Origin: UMGS1279 sp045540715
GTDB lineage: Bacteria; Bacillota; Clostridia; Oscillospirales; Acutalibacteraceae
Length of the DNA stretch: 64,000 nt
Assembly (NCBI GenBank): GCA_045540715.1
Contig: JAZQHT010000001.1
Coordinates: 62,001 to 126,000, forward strand
Direction of reading: 5' to 3'
In this document: in pieces, positions 16,806 through 25,230 of the stretch
Numbering within the stretch: the first letter of the stretch is position 1
How the letters are laid out: the number at the start of each line of letters is the position of its first letter
Position numbers and translations under genes: made by a program
The notes under the pieces: generated by a model
The model's input: only the letters and a program-made list of their open reading frames with translations
Database searches by the model: none
Told to the model about the DNA's origin: nothing

Positions 16806-17441
16806 ATGGAAAAACTTATTGCAAAAGATTTACTATCAATTAAAGCTGTGTTTTTACGTCCTGAAAATCCGTTTACTTGGGCAAGCGGAATTAAAAGCCC
16901 CGTTTACTGTGATAATCGTTTGACTTTAACTGCTCCAAAAGTCCGTAATGATGTTGAAAAAGGCCTTGCAAAACTTATAAAAGAGAATTATCCTGAAGCA
17001 GAAGTATTAATGGGTACTTCAACAGCTGGTATTGCTCATGCTGCTATTACAGCGCATTTACTTGATATGCCAATGGGCTACGTTCGATCAGGTGCAAAAG
17101 ATCATGGAAGACAAAATCAAATTGAAGGCAAATTAGAAAAAGGCCAAAAAGTTGTTGTTGTTGAAGATTTAATTTCTACCGGCGGTAGTGTTATTGAGGT
17201 TGTTAACGTTTTGCGTGATGCCGGGGCGGAAGTTCTTGGTGTTGTAAGTATATTTACTTATGGTATGCAAAAAGGTATTGATAGACTAAATGCTGCAAAT
17301 GTTAAAAACATTTCTTTAACTAATTTTGACATAGTGGCGTCTGTTGCTGCCGAAGAAGGTTATATTGAAAAAGACGATGTTGAAAGATTAATTAAATTTA
17401 GAAATAATCCATCAGATGAAAGCTGGATAGGAGTTAAATAA
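16806..17441 (+). CDS. pyrE: Orotate phosphoribosyltransferase
   Basis: A 211-residue type I phosphoribosyltransferase joining orotate and PRPP to OMP. The PRPP motif VVVVEDLISTGGS spans 116-128, and the substrate loop FTWASGIKSPVYCDNR lies near 23-38. The start is the ATG at 16806, with a TAGGAGA site that overlaps the pyrF stop; the frame opens a little earlier (16785) but that would run into pyrF without ribosome-site support. pyrB begins with its ATG directly after the stop. Confidence 0.96.
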   Translation: MEKLIAKDLLSIKAVFLRPENPFTWASGIKSPVYCDNRLTLTAPKVRNDVEKGLAKLIKENYPEAEVLMGTSTAGIAHAAITAHLLDMPMGYVRSGAKDHGRQNQIEGKLEKGQKVVVVEDLISTGGSVIEVVNVLRDAGAEVLGVVSIFTYGMQKGIDRLNAANVKNISLTNFDIVASVAAEEGYIEKDDVERLIKFRNNPSDESWIGVK

Positions 17442-18353
17442 ATGAGAAATCTAATTGATATTCTTGATTTTTCGGTTGATGAACTTTATGAATTGATTGC
17501 GGTTGCAAATAATATTATTGCAAACCCACAAAAATATTCTGAAAGTTGCAAAGGAAAAAAGTTGGCTACGCTTTTTTACGAGCCATCTACTAGAACACGT
17601 CTAAGTTTTGAAGCTGCAATGTTAGAACTTGGCGGTAACGTAATTGGCTTTTCAGAAAGCAACAGTTCATCTGCTGCTAAAGGTGAAAGCGTTGCAGATA
17701 CTGCAAAGACAATTAGTTGTTATGCAGATATTATTGCAATGCGCCATTTTAAAGAAGGAGCACCGCTAGTTGCCGCTATGAATGCTTCTATTCCAGTAAT
17801 TAATGCAGGTGATGGCGGACATAATCATCCAACACAAACTTTAGCCGATCTTCTAACAATTTATAGAGAAAAGGGAAGACTAAATAATTTTACAATTGGA
17901 TTTTGCGGTGATTTAAAATTTGGTAGAACAGTTCACTCTTTAATTGCAGCACTTTCTAGATATACCGGTATTAATGTTGTTTTAATATCGCCGCAAGAGT
18001 TAAAATTGCCTAGCTACGTAAAAAACATTCTAAAAGAGAATAATATACCTTATACTCAAACAGAAGATTTGGAATCAGCGATCCCGGAACTTGATATTTT
18101 ATATATGACAAGAGTTCAAAGAGAACGTTTCTTTAACGAAGAAGATTATCTTCGTTTAAAAGATAGCTATATTTTAACCCCCGATAAACTAGTTAATGCA
18201 AAAGGCGATTTATCAATAATGCATCCGCTACCTCGCGTTAACGAAATTAGCGTTGATATTGATAATGACCCACGTGCTTGTTACTTTAAACAAGTTTTAA
18301 ACGGAAAATATATTAGAATGGCTTTAATATTAAAGTTATTGTCGGAGGCGTAA
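17442..18353 (+). CDS. pyrB: Aspartate carbamoyltransferase catalytic chain
   Basis: A 303-residue catalytic chain, making carbamoyl-aspartate from carbamoyl phosphate and aspartate. The carbamoyl-phosphate loop FYEPSTRTRLSFE lies at 45-57, GDGGHNHPTQTLAD near 126, and the aspartate-side MTRVQRER near 220; the conserved HPLPR motif is present. It starts at the base after the pyrE stop, with the ribosome site ATAGGAG inside the pyrE end. It is followed after two bases by pyrI, so the holoenzyme is the regulated, E. coli-like class. Confidence 0.97.
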   Translation: MRNLIDILDFSVDELYELIAVANNIIANPQKYSESCKGKKLATLFYEPSTRTRLSFEAAMLELGGNVIGFSESNSSSAAKGESVADTAKTISCYADIIAMRHFKEGAPLVAAMNASIPVINAGDGGHNHPTQTLADLLTIYREKGRLNNFTIGFCGDLKFGRTVHSLIAALSRYTGINVVLISPQELKLPSYVKNILKENNIPYTQTEDLESAIPELDILYMTRVQRERFFNEEDYLRLKDSYILTPDKLVNAKGDLSIMHPLPRVNEISVDIDNDPRACYFKQVLNGKYIRMALILKLLSEA

Positions 18354-18355
18354 TA

Positions 18356-18775
18356 ATGAATATAGATTCGATTAGTAATGGATTTGTCATAGATCACATC
18401 ACTGCAGGTAGAGGCATGAAATTATATGAACTGTTAGGCCTCAATAATCTTGATTGTTCTGTTGCAATTATTAAAAATGTTGCAAGCAAAAAGCAGGGCA
18501 AAAAGGATATTATAAAAATCGATGCATCAATTCCGATTAATTTGGAAATTATAGGGTATGTTGACCCACTTGCTACCGTTAACGTAATAAAAGACGGTAA
18601 ATTAATAGAAAAGAAGAGCATCGAAAAATCAAATATGCTGAAAAATGTCATTAAGTGCAAAAATCCCAGATGCATAACTTCTACTGAACAAGAAATTGAC
18701 CATGTTTTCAAGCTTACAGATAAAAATAATGGAGTTTATCGTTGCATTTATTGTGAAACAAAATCTAATGATTAG
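18356..18775 (+). CDS. pyrI: Aspartate carbamoyltransferase regulatory chain
   Basis: A 139-residue regulatory chain. The N-terminal allosteric domain (1-95) is followed by a zinc site with Cys101, Cys106, Cys130 and Cys133 in the C-x4-C ... C-x2-C spacing that contacts the catalytic chain. It gives feedback control by CTP/ATP in the family. A CGGAGG site overlaps the pyrB end. No terminator is visible after it; the purine promoter starts only 25 bases on, so some read-through into the purine leader is possible. Confidence 0.95.
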   Translation: MNIDSISNGFVIDHITAGRGMKLYELLGLNNLDCSVAIIKNVASKKQGKKDIIKIDASIPINLEIIGYVDPLATVNVIKDGKLIEKKSIEKSNMLKNVIKCKNPRCITSTEQEIDHVFKLTDKNNGVYRCIYCETKSND

Positions 18776-18800
18776 TTAGAAAAATATAGTTAGTTTTGCC

Positions 18801-18829
18801 TTGACAGGTTTTGGCTGTTTTGATATACT
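18801..18829 (+). promoter_or_regulatory. Promoter of the purine operon
   Basis: A perfect TTGACA (18801-18806), 17-base spacer and extended -10 TGATATACT with TATACT at 18824-18829. Transcription should start near 18836, just ahead of the riboswitch. Confidence 0.8.
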
Positions 18830-18842
18830 AAATAAGTATTTT

Positions 18843-18925
18843 ATTTCTGCGACTGACGGAATTAAGTGGAGCACCACGTGGAGCAGAAATGTTTATATGA
18901 TTTTATTTAGCCGACCGTCTGGGCA
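18843..18925 (+). ncRNA. ZTP (pfl) riboswitch aptamer
   Basis: Stem P1 pairs ATTTCTGC (18843-18850) with GCAGAAAT (18883-18890). Inside it lie GACTGACGG and a GTGG-AGCA-CCAC hairpin (18866-18877). Downstream is the hallmark GCCGACCGTCTGGGCA, whose CCGTC can pair with GACGG as the pseudoknot. This is the pfl motif that senses ZTP/ZMP, signs of low 10-formyl-folate. Its last GGGCA also forms the 5' arm of the terminator, so ligand binding should block termination and switch on the purine genes, several of which need that cofactor. Confidence 0.9.
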
Positions 18926-18961
18926 TACTTAACTAACCTAAGTTAAGTGTGCCCATTTTTT
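18921..18961 (+). terminator. Riboswitch-controlled intrinsic terminator
   Basis: GGGCATACTTAACT (18921-18934) pairs with AGTTAAGTGTGCCC (18941-18954) with one G-U pair, followed by ATTTTTTG. The 5' arm is shared with the aptamer's conserved GGGCA. Confidence 0.88.
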
Positions 18962-18991
18962 GTTTTATTTTATAGTATTTGGAGGTAAAAA

Positions 18992-19480
18992 ATGAATAAA
19001 GTTGCAATCATTATGGGTAGCGATAGTGATCTACCAATCGTTGAAAAAGCGATTAGCGTTTTAAAGGAATTTGAGGTATCGTTTTCATTACATATTTATT
19101 CTGCTCATAGAACACCTGAAGAGGCCGCAAACTTCACTAAAAATGCTAAAAAAGATGGATATAAAGTAATAATTGCTGCAGCAGGGATGGCAGCTCATCT
19201 AGCTGGTGCAATTGCTGCCAATACAACATTGCCTGTTATTGGTATTCCTTGTAAATCTTCTAATTTGGATGGCCTAGACGCACTTTTGTCAACCGTTCAA
19301 ATGCCAACCGGTATTCCTGTTGCAACCGTTGCTATTAATGGGGCAGCAAATGCAGCACTTTTAGCAATTCAAATTTTAGCTTTATCTGATGAATCATTAG
19401 CTACAAAACTTGAAGCAAAAAGACTTAAAGATAAAGAATTAGTGTTACAAAAAGACAAAGATATTTTAAATCGCATTTAA
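18992..19480 (+). CDS. purE: N5-carboxyaminoimidazole ribonucleotide mutase
   Basis: A 162-residue PurE with GSDSDLPIVEKA near 9, SAHRTPEEA near 42 and AAAGMAAHLAGAIAANT near 70-86. It makes CAIR. No purK is present in the operon; class I PurE needs PurK, class II uses CO2 directly, and I cannot decide the class from sequence alone. A GGAGG site precedes the ATG, 30 bases after the riboswitch terminator. First gene of the operon. Confidence 0.95.
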   Translation: MNKVAIIMGSDSDLPIVEKAISVLKEFEVSFSLHIYSAHRTPEEAANFTKNAKKDGYKVIIAAAGMAAHLAGAIAANTTLPVIGIPCKSSNLDGLDALLSTVQMPTGIPVATVAINGAANAALLAIQILALSDESLATKLEAKRLKDKELVLQKDKDILNRI

Positions 19481-19502
19481 TTATTATAAAGGAGAAATTA
19501 TT

Positions 19503-20189
19503 ATGGAAAAGAAATTAGTTTACACTGGAAAAACAAAAGATGTTTTTGCCCTAGATAACGGCAACTATCTTTTGAAATTTAAGGATGATTGTACAGGTAA
19601 AGATGGTGTTTTTGACCCCGGTGAAAACTCTGTTGGTTTAACCATTGACGGTGTTGGAGACGTAAATTTGCGTATGTCCATATATTTCTTCGAAAAAGTC
19701 AATGCTGCCGGCATTAAAACACATTTTGTATCAGCAGATTTAAATAATACAACTATGGAAGTTTTACCTGCCAGGGTTTTTGGGCACGGCTTAGAAGTAA
19801 TTTGCCGTCATAAAGCTGTAGGATCTTTTATTCGTCGTTATGGCGATTACATTGAAGAAGGTGCAGATTTACCTGCTTACGTTGAAACTACCTTTAAAAA
19901 TGATGAAAAGGGAGATCCACTAGTAAATAAAGATGCGCTAGTAGCATTAAACGTAATGTCAGATAAACAATATGACGACATTAAAGAAATGACACAAAAG
20001 ATTACTAAAATTGTTGCTGATGATTTAAAAGAAAAAGGCTTAATTCTTTATGATATTAAGTTTGAATTTGGCTACGATAAAGACAGAAACGTAATGCTAA
20101 TTGACGAAATTGCATCGGGTAATATGCGTGTATATAAAGACGGGCAATATATTGATCCAATGACATTATCAAAACTTTTCTTTGCTTAA
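19503..20189 (+). CDS. purC: SAICAR synthase
   Basis: A 228-residue ATP-dependent ligase joining CAIR and aspartate. Landmarks: YTGKTKDVF near 7, VKDDLTGK-like LKFKDDCTGKDG near 24, VICRHKAVGSFIRRYG near 86, and the C-terminal LIDEIASGNMRVY. Many bacterial PurC proteins have SPDSSR in that last place; here the pattern is IASGNMR, as in the PurC branch of clostridia and Bacteroides. A GGAG site precedes the ATG. Confidence 0.93.
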   Translation: MEKKLVYTGKTKDVFALDNGNYLLKFKDDCTGKDGVFDPGENSVGLTIDGVGDVNLRMSIYFFEKVNAAGIKTHFVSADLNNTTMEVLPARVFGHGLEVICRHKAVGSFIRRYGDYIEEGADLPAYVETTFKNDEKGDPLVNKDALVALNVMSDKQYDDIKEMTQKITKIVADDLKEKGLILYDIKFEFGYDKDRNVMLIDEIASGNMRVYKDGQYIDPMTLSKLFFA

Positions 20190-20206
20190 ATATAAAGGAG
20201 TAACTC

Positions 20207-21631
20207 ATGGGTGGATTTTTTGGCGTAGTTAGTAAACGCGATGCTATTTCGGATGTGTTTTTTGGTACCGACTATCATTCACATTTAGGAACAAGAAGAG
20301 CAGGTATCGCAGCTTATGATAGCGGTATTGGTTTGCAACGCGAAATACATAATATTCAAAATTCGTTATTCAGATCCAAATTTGAAGACGTTTTTGATGA
20401 AATGAAAGGAACTTCTGCTATTGGTTGCATTAGTGACTTTGACCCACAACCTCTTCTAATTTCTTCTAAAATAGGCACTTATGCCATATGTGTTGTAGGT
20501 ATAATTAATAATTCTAAAGAAATAATTGATGAATATTTAAACGGTGGTATTGGTCATTTTAATGCAATGACAGGTGGCAATATTAATGCTACAGAAATTG
20601 TTGCAGCCTTAATTAGTGAAAAAGGTAATTTTTCAGAGGGCATTAAATTTGCGCAGGAAAAAATAGATGGTACTGCATCAGTATTAATTTTAAAAGACGA
20701 TGGTACTATTATTACTGCACGCGATAAAGTTGGAAGAATTCCCGTAAATATAGGAAAATCTGATGACGGATTCGCTGTTGCGTTTGAATCTTTTTCATAC
20801 AAAAAATTAGGATACGAAGACTATAAAGAACTAGGTCCTGGTGAAATAGTTGAAATTACTACTGATTACTTAAACGTGCTTTCAAAACCCAGAAAAGAAA
20901 TGCGTATATGTTCGTTTTTATGGAGCTATTATGGTTACCCAACTTCAACCTATGAAGGTGTTAACGTAGAATTAATGCGCTATAAAAATGGCGAAATTAT
21001 GGCAGAACACGAATATGATAAATTAATTAATCTTGATATTGACTATGTTGGTGGCGTTCCAGATTCGGGCACACCACATGCGATTGGTTATTCAAACGCA
21101 AGTGGCAAACGTTTTGCTCGTGCATTTATAAAATATACACCTACTTGGTCAAGAAGCTTTACTCCTAATAAGCAAACCGAAAGAAGTAGGGTTGCAAAGA
21201 TGAAACAGATCCCTGTTCATGAGCTTATTAGAGATAAAAACTTATTATTTGTTGACGATTCTATAGTTAGAGGAACTCAATTAAAAGAAACTGTTGACTT
21301 TTTATACTCTAACGGTGCAAAATCTGTACATATGCGCTCGGCTTGTCCACCAATTATGTTTGGTTGTAAATACTTAAACTTCTCAAGGCAAACAAGTGAT
21401 ATGGAATTACTTTCAAGAAGGGTTATTATGGAACTTGAAGGTGAAGAAGGATTTAAACATATAGATGAATACTCTGATGCCAATACTGAAAGAGGCAAAA
21501 ATTTAAGAGAGGCTATATCAAAAAGATTTAATTTTGCTTCACTTGAATTTCAAACATTAGAAGGCATAATAAAGGCTATTGGAATTGACGAGTGCAAACT
21601 TTGTACTTATTGTTGGAACGGAAGGGAATAA
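20207..21631 (+). CDS. purF: PurF-like amidophosphoribosyltransferase lacking the N-terminal Cys
   Basis: A 474-residue PurF homologue. The N-terminal Ntn-type glutaminase fold (HSHLGTRRAGIAAYD near 26) is followed by the phosphoribosyltransferase domain with FVDDSIVRGTQLKET near 350 and an S(F)TP loop. The family nucleophile, Cys1 after removal of Met, should stand at the start (MCGI), but the reading here is MGGFFG. The AAAGGAG site fixes this start, so the residue is truly Gly. I know of similar MGGFFG proteins in Clostridia and Bacteroidota, so it is a real variant family. It may use free ammonia or a partner. A CxxC tail (CKLCTYC) is present. Confidence 0.85.
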   Translation: MGGFFGVVSKRDAISDVFFGTDYHSHLGTRRAGIAAYDSGIGLQREIHNIQNSLFRSKFEDVFDEMKGTSAIGCISDFDPQPLLISSKIGTYAICVVGIINNSKEIIDEYLNGGIGHFNAMTGGNINATEIVAALISEKGNFSEGIKFAQEKIDGTASVLILKDDGTIITARDKVGRIPVNIGKSDDGFAVAFESFSYKKLGYEDYKELGPGEIVEITTDYLNVLSKPRKEMRICSFLWSYYGYPTSTYEGVNVELMRYKNGEIMAEHEYDKLINLDIDYVGGVPDSGTPHAIGYSNASGKRFARAFIKYTPTWSRSFTPNKQTERSRVAKMKQIPVHELIRDKNLLFVDDSIVRGTQLKETVDFLYSNGAKSVHMRSACPPIMFGCKYLNFSRQTSDMELLSRRVIMELEGEEGFKHIDEYSDANTERGKNLREAISKRFNFASLEFQTLEGIIKAIGIDECKLCTYCWNGRE

Positions 21632-21635
21632 TACT

Positions 21636-22679
21636 ATGATTAATAATTCAAAATCAGATAGTTATGCTGCGGCAGGTGTTGATATTACAGCGGGTTATAA
21701 AGCAGTTGAATTAATGAAAAAACATATTGCTAAAACTATTACTGATGGTGTTTGTTCAGATGTTGGGGGATTCGGCGGTATGTTTGAGCTTGATTTAACC
21801 GGCATTAATAAACCTGTTTTGGTTAGTGGTACAGATGGTGTTGGAACAAAACTAAAACTAGCTTTTTTAATGGATAAACACGATACCGTAGGTATTGACT
21901 GTGTAGCGATGTGCGTTAATGATATTATTTGTTCGGGTGCAAAACCTCTATTCTTTTTAGATTATATTGCTTGCGGTAAAAATATTCCTGAAAAAATTGC
22001 AGATATCGTTAAAGGGGTTAGTGAAGGTTGCGTACAATCTGGTGCGGCCCTTATTGGTGGAGAAACTGCCGAAATGCCAGGTTTTTATCCAATTGACGAA
22101 TACGACTTAGCGGGTTATTGCACAGGCATAGTTGATAAAGAAAAAATTATTGATAATAAATCAATGATAGAAGGAGACGTTGTTATAGCCCTTGCTTCTA
22201 GTGGCGTTCACTCAAACGGTTTTTCACTAGTTAGAAAGGTTTTTGATATTGAAAATGCTGATCTTAAAGCACCCATCAAAGAACTTAATGGCAAATCTTT
22301 AGGTGAAGCATTATTAACACCCACAAAGATTTACGTTAAATCTGTACTAGCTTTATTAGAAAAAATAAAAGTAAAAGGAATTTCTCATATTACAGGTGGC
22401 GGCTTTTATGAAAATATTCCTCGTTCAATTCCTGATGGCTTAGGTGCCAAAATTGATTTATCTGCAGTTAAAGTTTTACCCATTTTTAATTTAATTGCTA
22501 AAACAGGACATATTTCTGATAGAGATATGTTTAACACATTTAATATGGGCGTTGGTATGGCTATTATTGTAGACAAGAAAGACGTAAAAGAAACTTTGAA
22601 AATTTTAAAGGCCAACGGTGAAGATGCTTACGCAATTGGTGAAATTGTTAAATCTGATAATAAGGTGATTTTGCAATGA
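21636..22679 (+). CDS. purM: AIR synthetase (phosphoribosylformylglycinamidine cyclo-ligase)
   Basis: A 347-residue ATP-dependent cyclo-ligase. SYAAAGVDITAGYKAVELMKK near 8-28 (YAAAGVDI, then AVELMK) is its diagnostic start. LVSGTDGVGTKLKLA near 60, GGETAEMPGFY near 140 and HITGGGFYENIPR near 250 follow. The ATG at 21636 lies five bases after the purF stop with an AAGGGA site; an open frame from 21579 overlaps purF and is not needed. It overlaps purN by four bases (ATGA). Confidence 0.95.
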   Translation: MINNSKSDSYAAAGVDITAGYKAVELMKKHIAKTITDGVCSDVGGFGGMFELDLTGINKPVLVSGTDGVGTKLKLAFLMDKHDTVGIDCVAMCVNDIICSGAKPLFFLDYIACGKNIPEKIADIVKGVSEGCVQSGAALIGGETAEMPGFYPIDEYDLAGYCTGIVDKEKIIDNKSMIEGDVVIALASSGVHSNGFSLVRKVFDIENADLKAPIKELNGKSLGEALLTPTKIYVKSVLALLEKIKVKGISHITGGGFYENIPRSIPDGLGAKIDLSAVKVLPIFNLIAKTGHISDRDMFNTFNMGVGMAIIVDKKDVKETLKILKANGEDAYAIGEIVKSDNKVILQ

Positions 22680-23269
22680 AAAAGGTTGCTGTTTTAGTTT
22701 CAGGTGGTGGAACAAATTTACAAGCATTAATTGATGCTCAAAAGAATGGTATATTAACTTCAGGTAAAATTTCTCTTGTTATTTCTAATAACGAAAATGC
22801 TTTTGCTTTACAAAGAGCAAAAAATTTTAATATTAAAACAGAAATTGTTACAAAAAAGCAATTTAATAACGATAAAAATCTTTTTGAACAAAAACTTATT
22901 GAAATATTAAAAAGAGAAAATATTGATTATATAGTTCTTGCCGGTTTTATGGTTATTTTATCTTCTAATTTTACAAATAAATTTAAAGATAAAATTATTA
23001 ACGTTCATCCTTCGCTTATTCCATCTTTTTGCGGCGAAGGTTATTACGGATTAAGAGTTCATGAAGAAGCTTTAAAATATGGTGTTAAAGTAACGGGGGC
23101 TACTGTTCATTATGTAAATGAAATTCCTGATGGTGGTAAAATCATTATGCAAAAAGCAGTAATAGTTAATGAAGATGATACTCCCGAAACACTACAAAAA
23201 CGCGTAATGCAAGAAGCAGAGTGGCAAATTTTGCCCTTAAGTTTAGAAAAAATATGTTCTGAGAATTAA
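22676..23269 (+). CDS. purN: GAR formyltransferase
   Basis: A 197-residue folate-dependent transferase making FGAR from GAR with 10-formyl-THF. The phosphate-binding SGGGTNLQA lies at 9-17 and the active triad Asn109, His111 and Asp152 is visible in IINVHPSLIP and NEIPDGG. Its dependence on formyl-folate matches the ZTP riboswitch upstream. ATGA overlap with purM; AAGGTG ribosome site. Confidence 0.95.
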   Translation: MKKVAVLVSGGGTNLQALIDAQKNGILTSGKISLVISNNENAFALQRAKNFNIKTEIVTKKQFNNDKNLFEQKLIEILKRENIDYIVLAGFMVILSSNFTNKFKDKIINVHPSLIPSFCGEGYYGLRVHEEALKYGVKVTGATVHYVNEIPDGGKIIMQKAVIVNEDDTPETLQKRVMQEAEWQILPLSLEKICSEN

Positions 23270-23285
23270 AGGATTGGTGTAAATA

Positions 23286-24020
23286 ATGGCGTTATATGAT
23301 TTAAAAAATTTATTATCCGATAATACTTATCCCGGTAGGGGAATAATTATAGGTAAATCTGCCGATGGAAAAAATGCTATGATTGCATATTTTATTATGG
23401 GCAGAAGTGAAAATAGCAGAAACCGTATTTTTGAAAGATTTAACGGTGGTATGCGTACAAAAGCTTTTGATGAGTCTAAACTTTCAGACCCAAGTTTAAT
23501 AATCTATAATCCTTACTTAGAAACCAAGGGCGGTAATATTGATATAATTACAAATGGTGATCAAACCAATACTATCTTTGACGTTATAAATGAAGTTGAA
23601 CATAATTACGGTTTTGAAGAAGCTTGTAATCGCCGTTGTTTTGAACCCGATTCACCTAATTTTACACCAAGAATTTCAGGCGTTTTATATTATTGTTTTC
23701 CGCGTAATACTTTTGCATATAAAATGTCAATTTTAAAAAGTGCAGAGGGTAGAGAAGAATCTTGCAGAAGATTTTTCTATAACTACTTACAACCCGAAAA
23801 CGGAGTCGGCCATTTTATTCACACCTATAAATGTGATGGTAATCCTATTCCGAGCTTTTATGGCGAACCAGAAGAAATTGAACTTCCTAATACAGCTGAA
23901 GAGTTAGCTGATATTTGTTGGAACAATTTAAATGATGACAATAAGGTTTCTCTTTTTGTAAGAGCAGTTCCTTTAGATGGTGGACAACCAACAGAAATCA
24001 TTATTAATAAGAATAAATAA
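23286..24020 (+). CDS. purO: IMP cyclohydrolase, PurO type
   Basis: A 244-residue protein with YPGRGIIIGKSADG near 16, GRSENSRNRIFE near 40, and PNFTPRISG near 131. These fit the PurO/IMPCH-like family, first known from archaea, which closes FAICAR to IMP. It is unrelated to the cyclohydrolase half of bifunctional PurH. The gene right after it encodes the transformylase half alone, so the two proteins together should replace PurH for the last two steps. Both are intact, so this is a true split arrangement. Confidence 0.85.
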   Translation: MALYDLKNLLSDNTYPGRGIIIGKSADGKNAMIAYFIMGRSENSRNRIFERFNGGMRTKAFDESKLSDPSLIIYNPYLETKGGNIDIITNGDQTNTIFDVINEVEHNYGFEEACNRRCFEPDSPNFTPRISGVLYYCFPRNTFAYKMSILKSAEGREESCRRFFYNYLQPENGVGHFIHTYKCDGNPIPSFYGEPEEIELPNTAEELADICWNNLNDDNKVSLFVRAVPLDGGQPTEIIINKNK

Positions 24021-24031
24021 GGGGAATAACA

Positions 24032-25216
24032 ATGAAAGAATTTGAATTAAAATATGGTTGCAATCCAAATCAAAAGCCATCAAAAATTTATATGGCAGAT
24101 GGCTCAGATTTACCAATTGAAATTTTATGTGGCAGACCGGGCTTTATTAACTTCTTAGATGCTTTTAACAGTTGGCAATTAGTTAAAGAACTAAAAGAAG
24201 TTTTAGGTCTTCCTGCGGTTACTTCTTTTAAACACGTTAGCCCCACTTCTGCGGCTGTTGGTGTAAAACTTTCAGGCACATTAAAAAAAGCTTGTTTTGT
24301 TGATGATATTGAAGAATTAGACAATTCTCTTTTGGCTTGTGCTTATGCAAGAGCAAGAGGAACTGATAGAATGTGTTCTTTTGGCGATTGGGTTGCTTTA
24401 TCTGATGTTTGCGACGTTACAACAGCAAAATTAATTAAACGTGAAGTTTCTGATGGTGTTATAGCTCCTGGTTACGAGCCCGAAGCTCTTGAAATATTAA
24501 AAACAAAGCGCAACGGTAACTATAACATAGTTAAAATTGATCCTAACTTTGTTCCAATTGAACAGGAAACAAAACAAGTTTTTGGTATTACTTTTGAGCA
24601 AGGAAGAAATAATTTTAAAATTAATAAAGAACTTTTATCTAACATAGTTACTAATAATAACGATATGCCAGAATCTGCCGTTAGAGATTTAATTATCGCT
24701 TTAATTACATTAAAATACACACAGTCAAATTCCGTTTGCTATGCAGTAGACGGACAAGCGATAGGTGTAGGTGCTGGTCAACAATCTCGTATTCACTGTA
24801 CTCGCTTAGCAGGCACAAAAGCTGATACTTGGTTTTTGCGTCAACACGAAAAAGTCTTAAATCTTCCCTTCAAAGAAGGACTAGGAAGACCTGATAGAGA
24901 TAACGTAATTGATGGCTATATTAATAAAAACGAAGAAGACGTTTGTGCTGATGGCGTTTGGGAAAAATATTTTACAAAAAGACCCGAACCATTAACTGAT
25001 GCCGAAATTAAAGAATATTTAGCAACTAAAGACAACGTTGCTTTAGGTTCTGATGCCTTTTTCCCGTTTTCTGATAATATTGAACGCGCCAAAAAGAGTG
25101 GCGTAAAATACATTGCAGAACCCGGTGGTTCAATTCGCGATGATTTGGTAATTGATTGTGCCAATAAATATGATATGGTAATGGCATTTACCGGTATGCG
25201 CTTATTCCATCATTAA
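24032..25216 (+). CDS. purH: AICAR formyltransferase (single-domain)
   Basis: A 394-residue protein equal to the C-terminal transformylase domain of PurH. It begins LKYGCNPNQKPS near 5. FKHVSPTSAAVG near 66 contains the KH pair, and GAGQQSRIHCTRLA near 248 and ALGSDAFFPFSD near 335 follow. It formylates AICAR with 10-formyl-THF. The N-terminal MGS-like cyclohydrolase domain is absent; the PurO-type protein upstream supplies that step. ZMP, the ligand family of the riboswitch, is its substrate, so low folate would raise ZMP here. An AAGGGGA site precedes the ATG. Confidence 0.93.
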   Translation: MKEFELKYGCNPNQKPSKIYMADGSDLPIEILCGRPGFINFLDAFNSWQLVKELKEVLGLPAVTSFKHVSPTSAAVGVKLSGTLKKACFVDDIEELDNSLLACAYARARGTDRMCSFGDWVALSDVCDVTTAKLIKREVSDGVIAPGYEPEALEILKTKRNGNYNIVKIDPNFVPIEQETKQVFGITFEQGRNNFKINKELLSNIVTNNNDMPESAVRDLIIALITLKYTQSNSVCYAVDGQAIGVGAGQQSRIHCTRLAGTKADTWFLRQHEKVLNLPFKEGLGRPDRDNVIDGYINKNEEDVCADGVWEKYFTKRPEPLTDAEIKEYLATKDNVALGSDAFFPFSDNIERAKKSGVKYIAEPGGSIRDDLVIDCANKYDMVMAFTGMRLFHH

Positions 25217-25230
25217 TATTGGGGGATTAT

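Noticed and set aside
23286..25216. A broken (frameshifted) purH
   Set aside because: Both genes are intact with their own ribosome sites, and the first is a different protein family (PurO), not the missing half of PurH.
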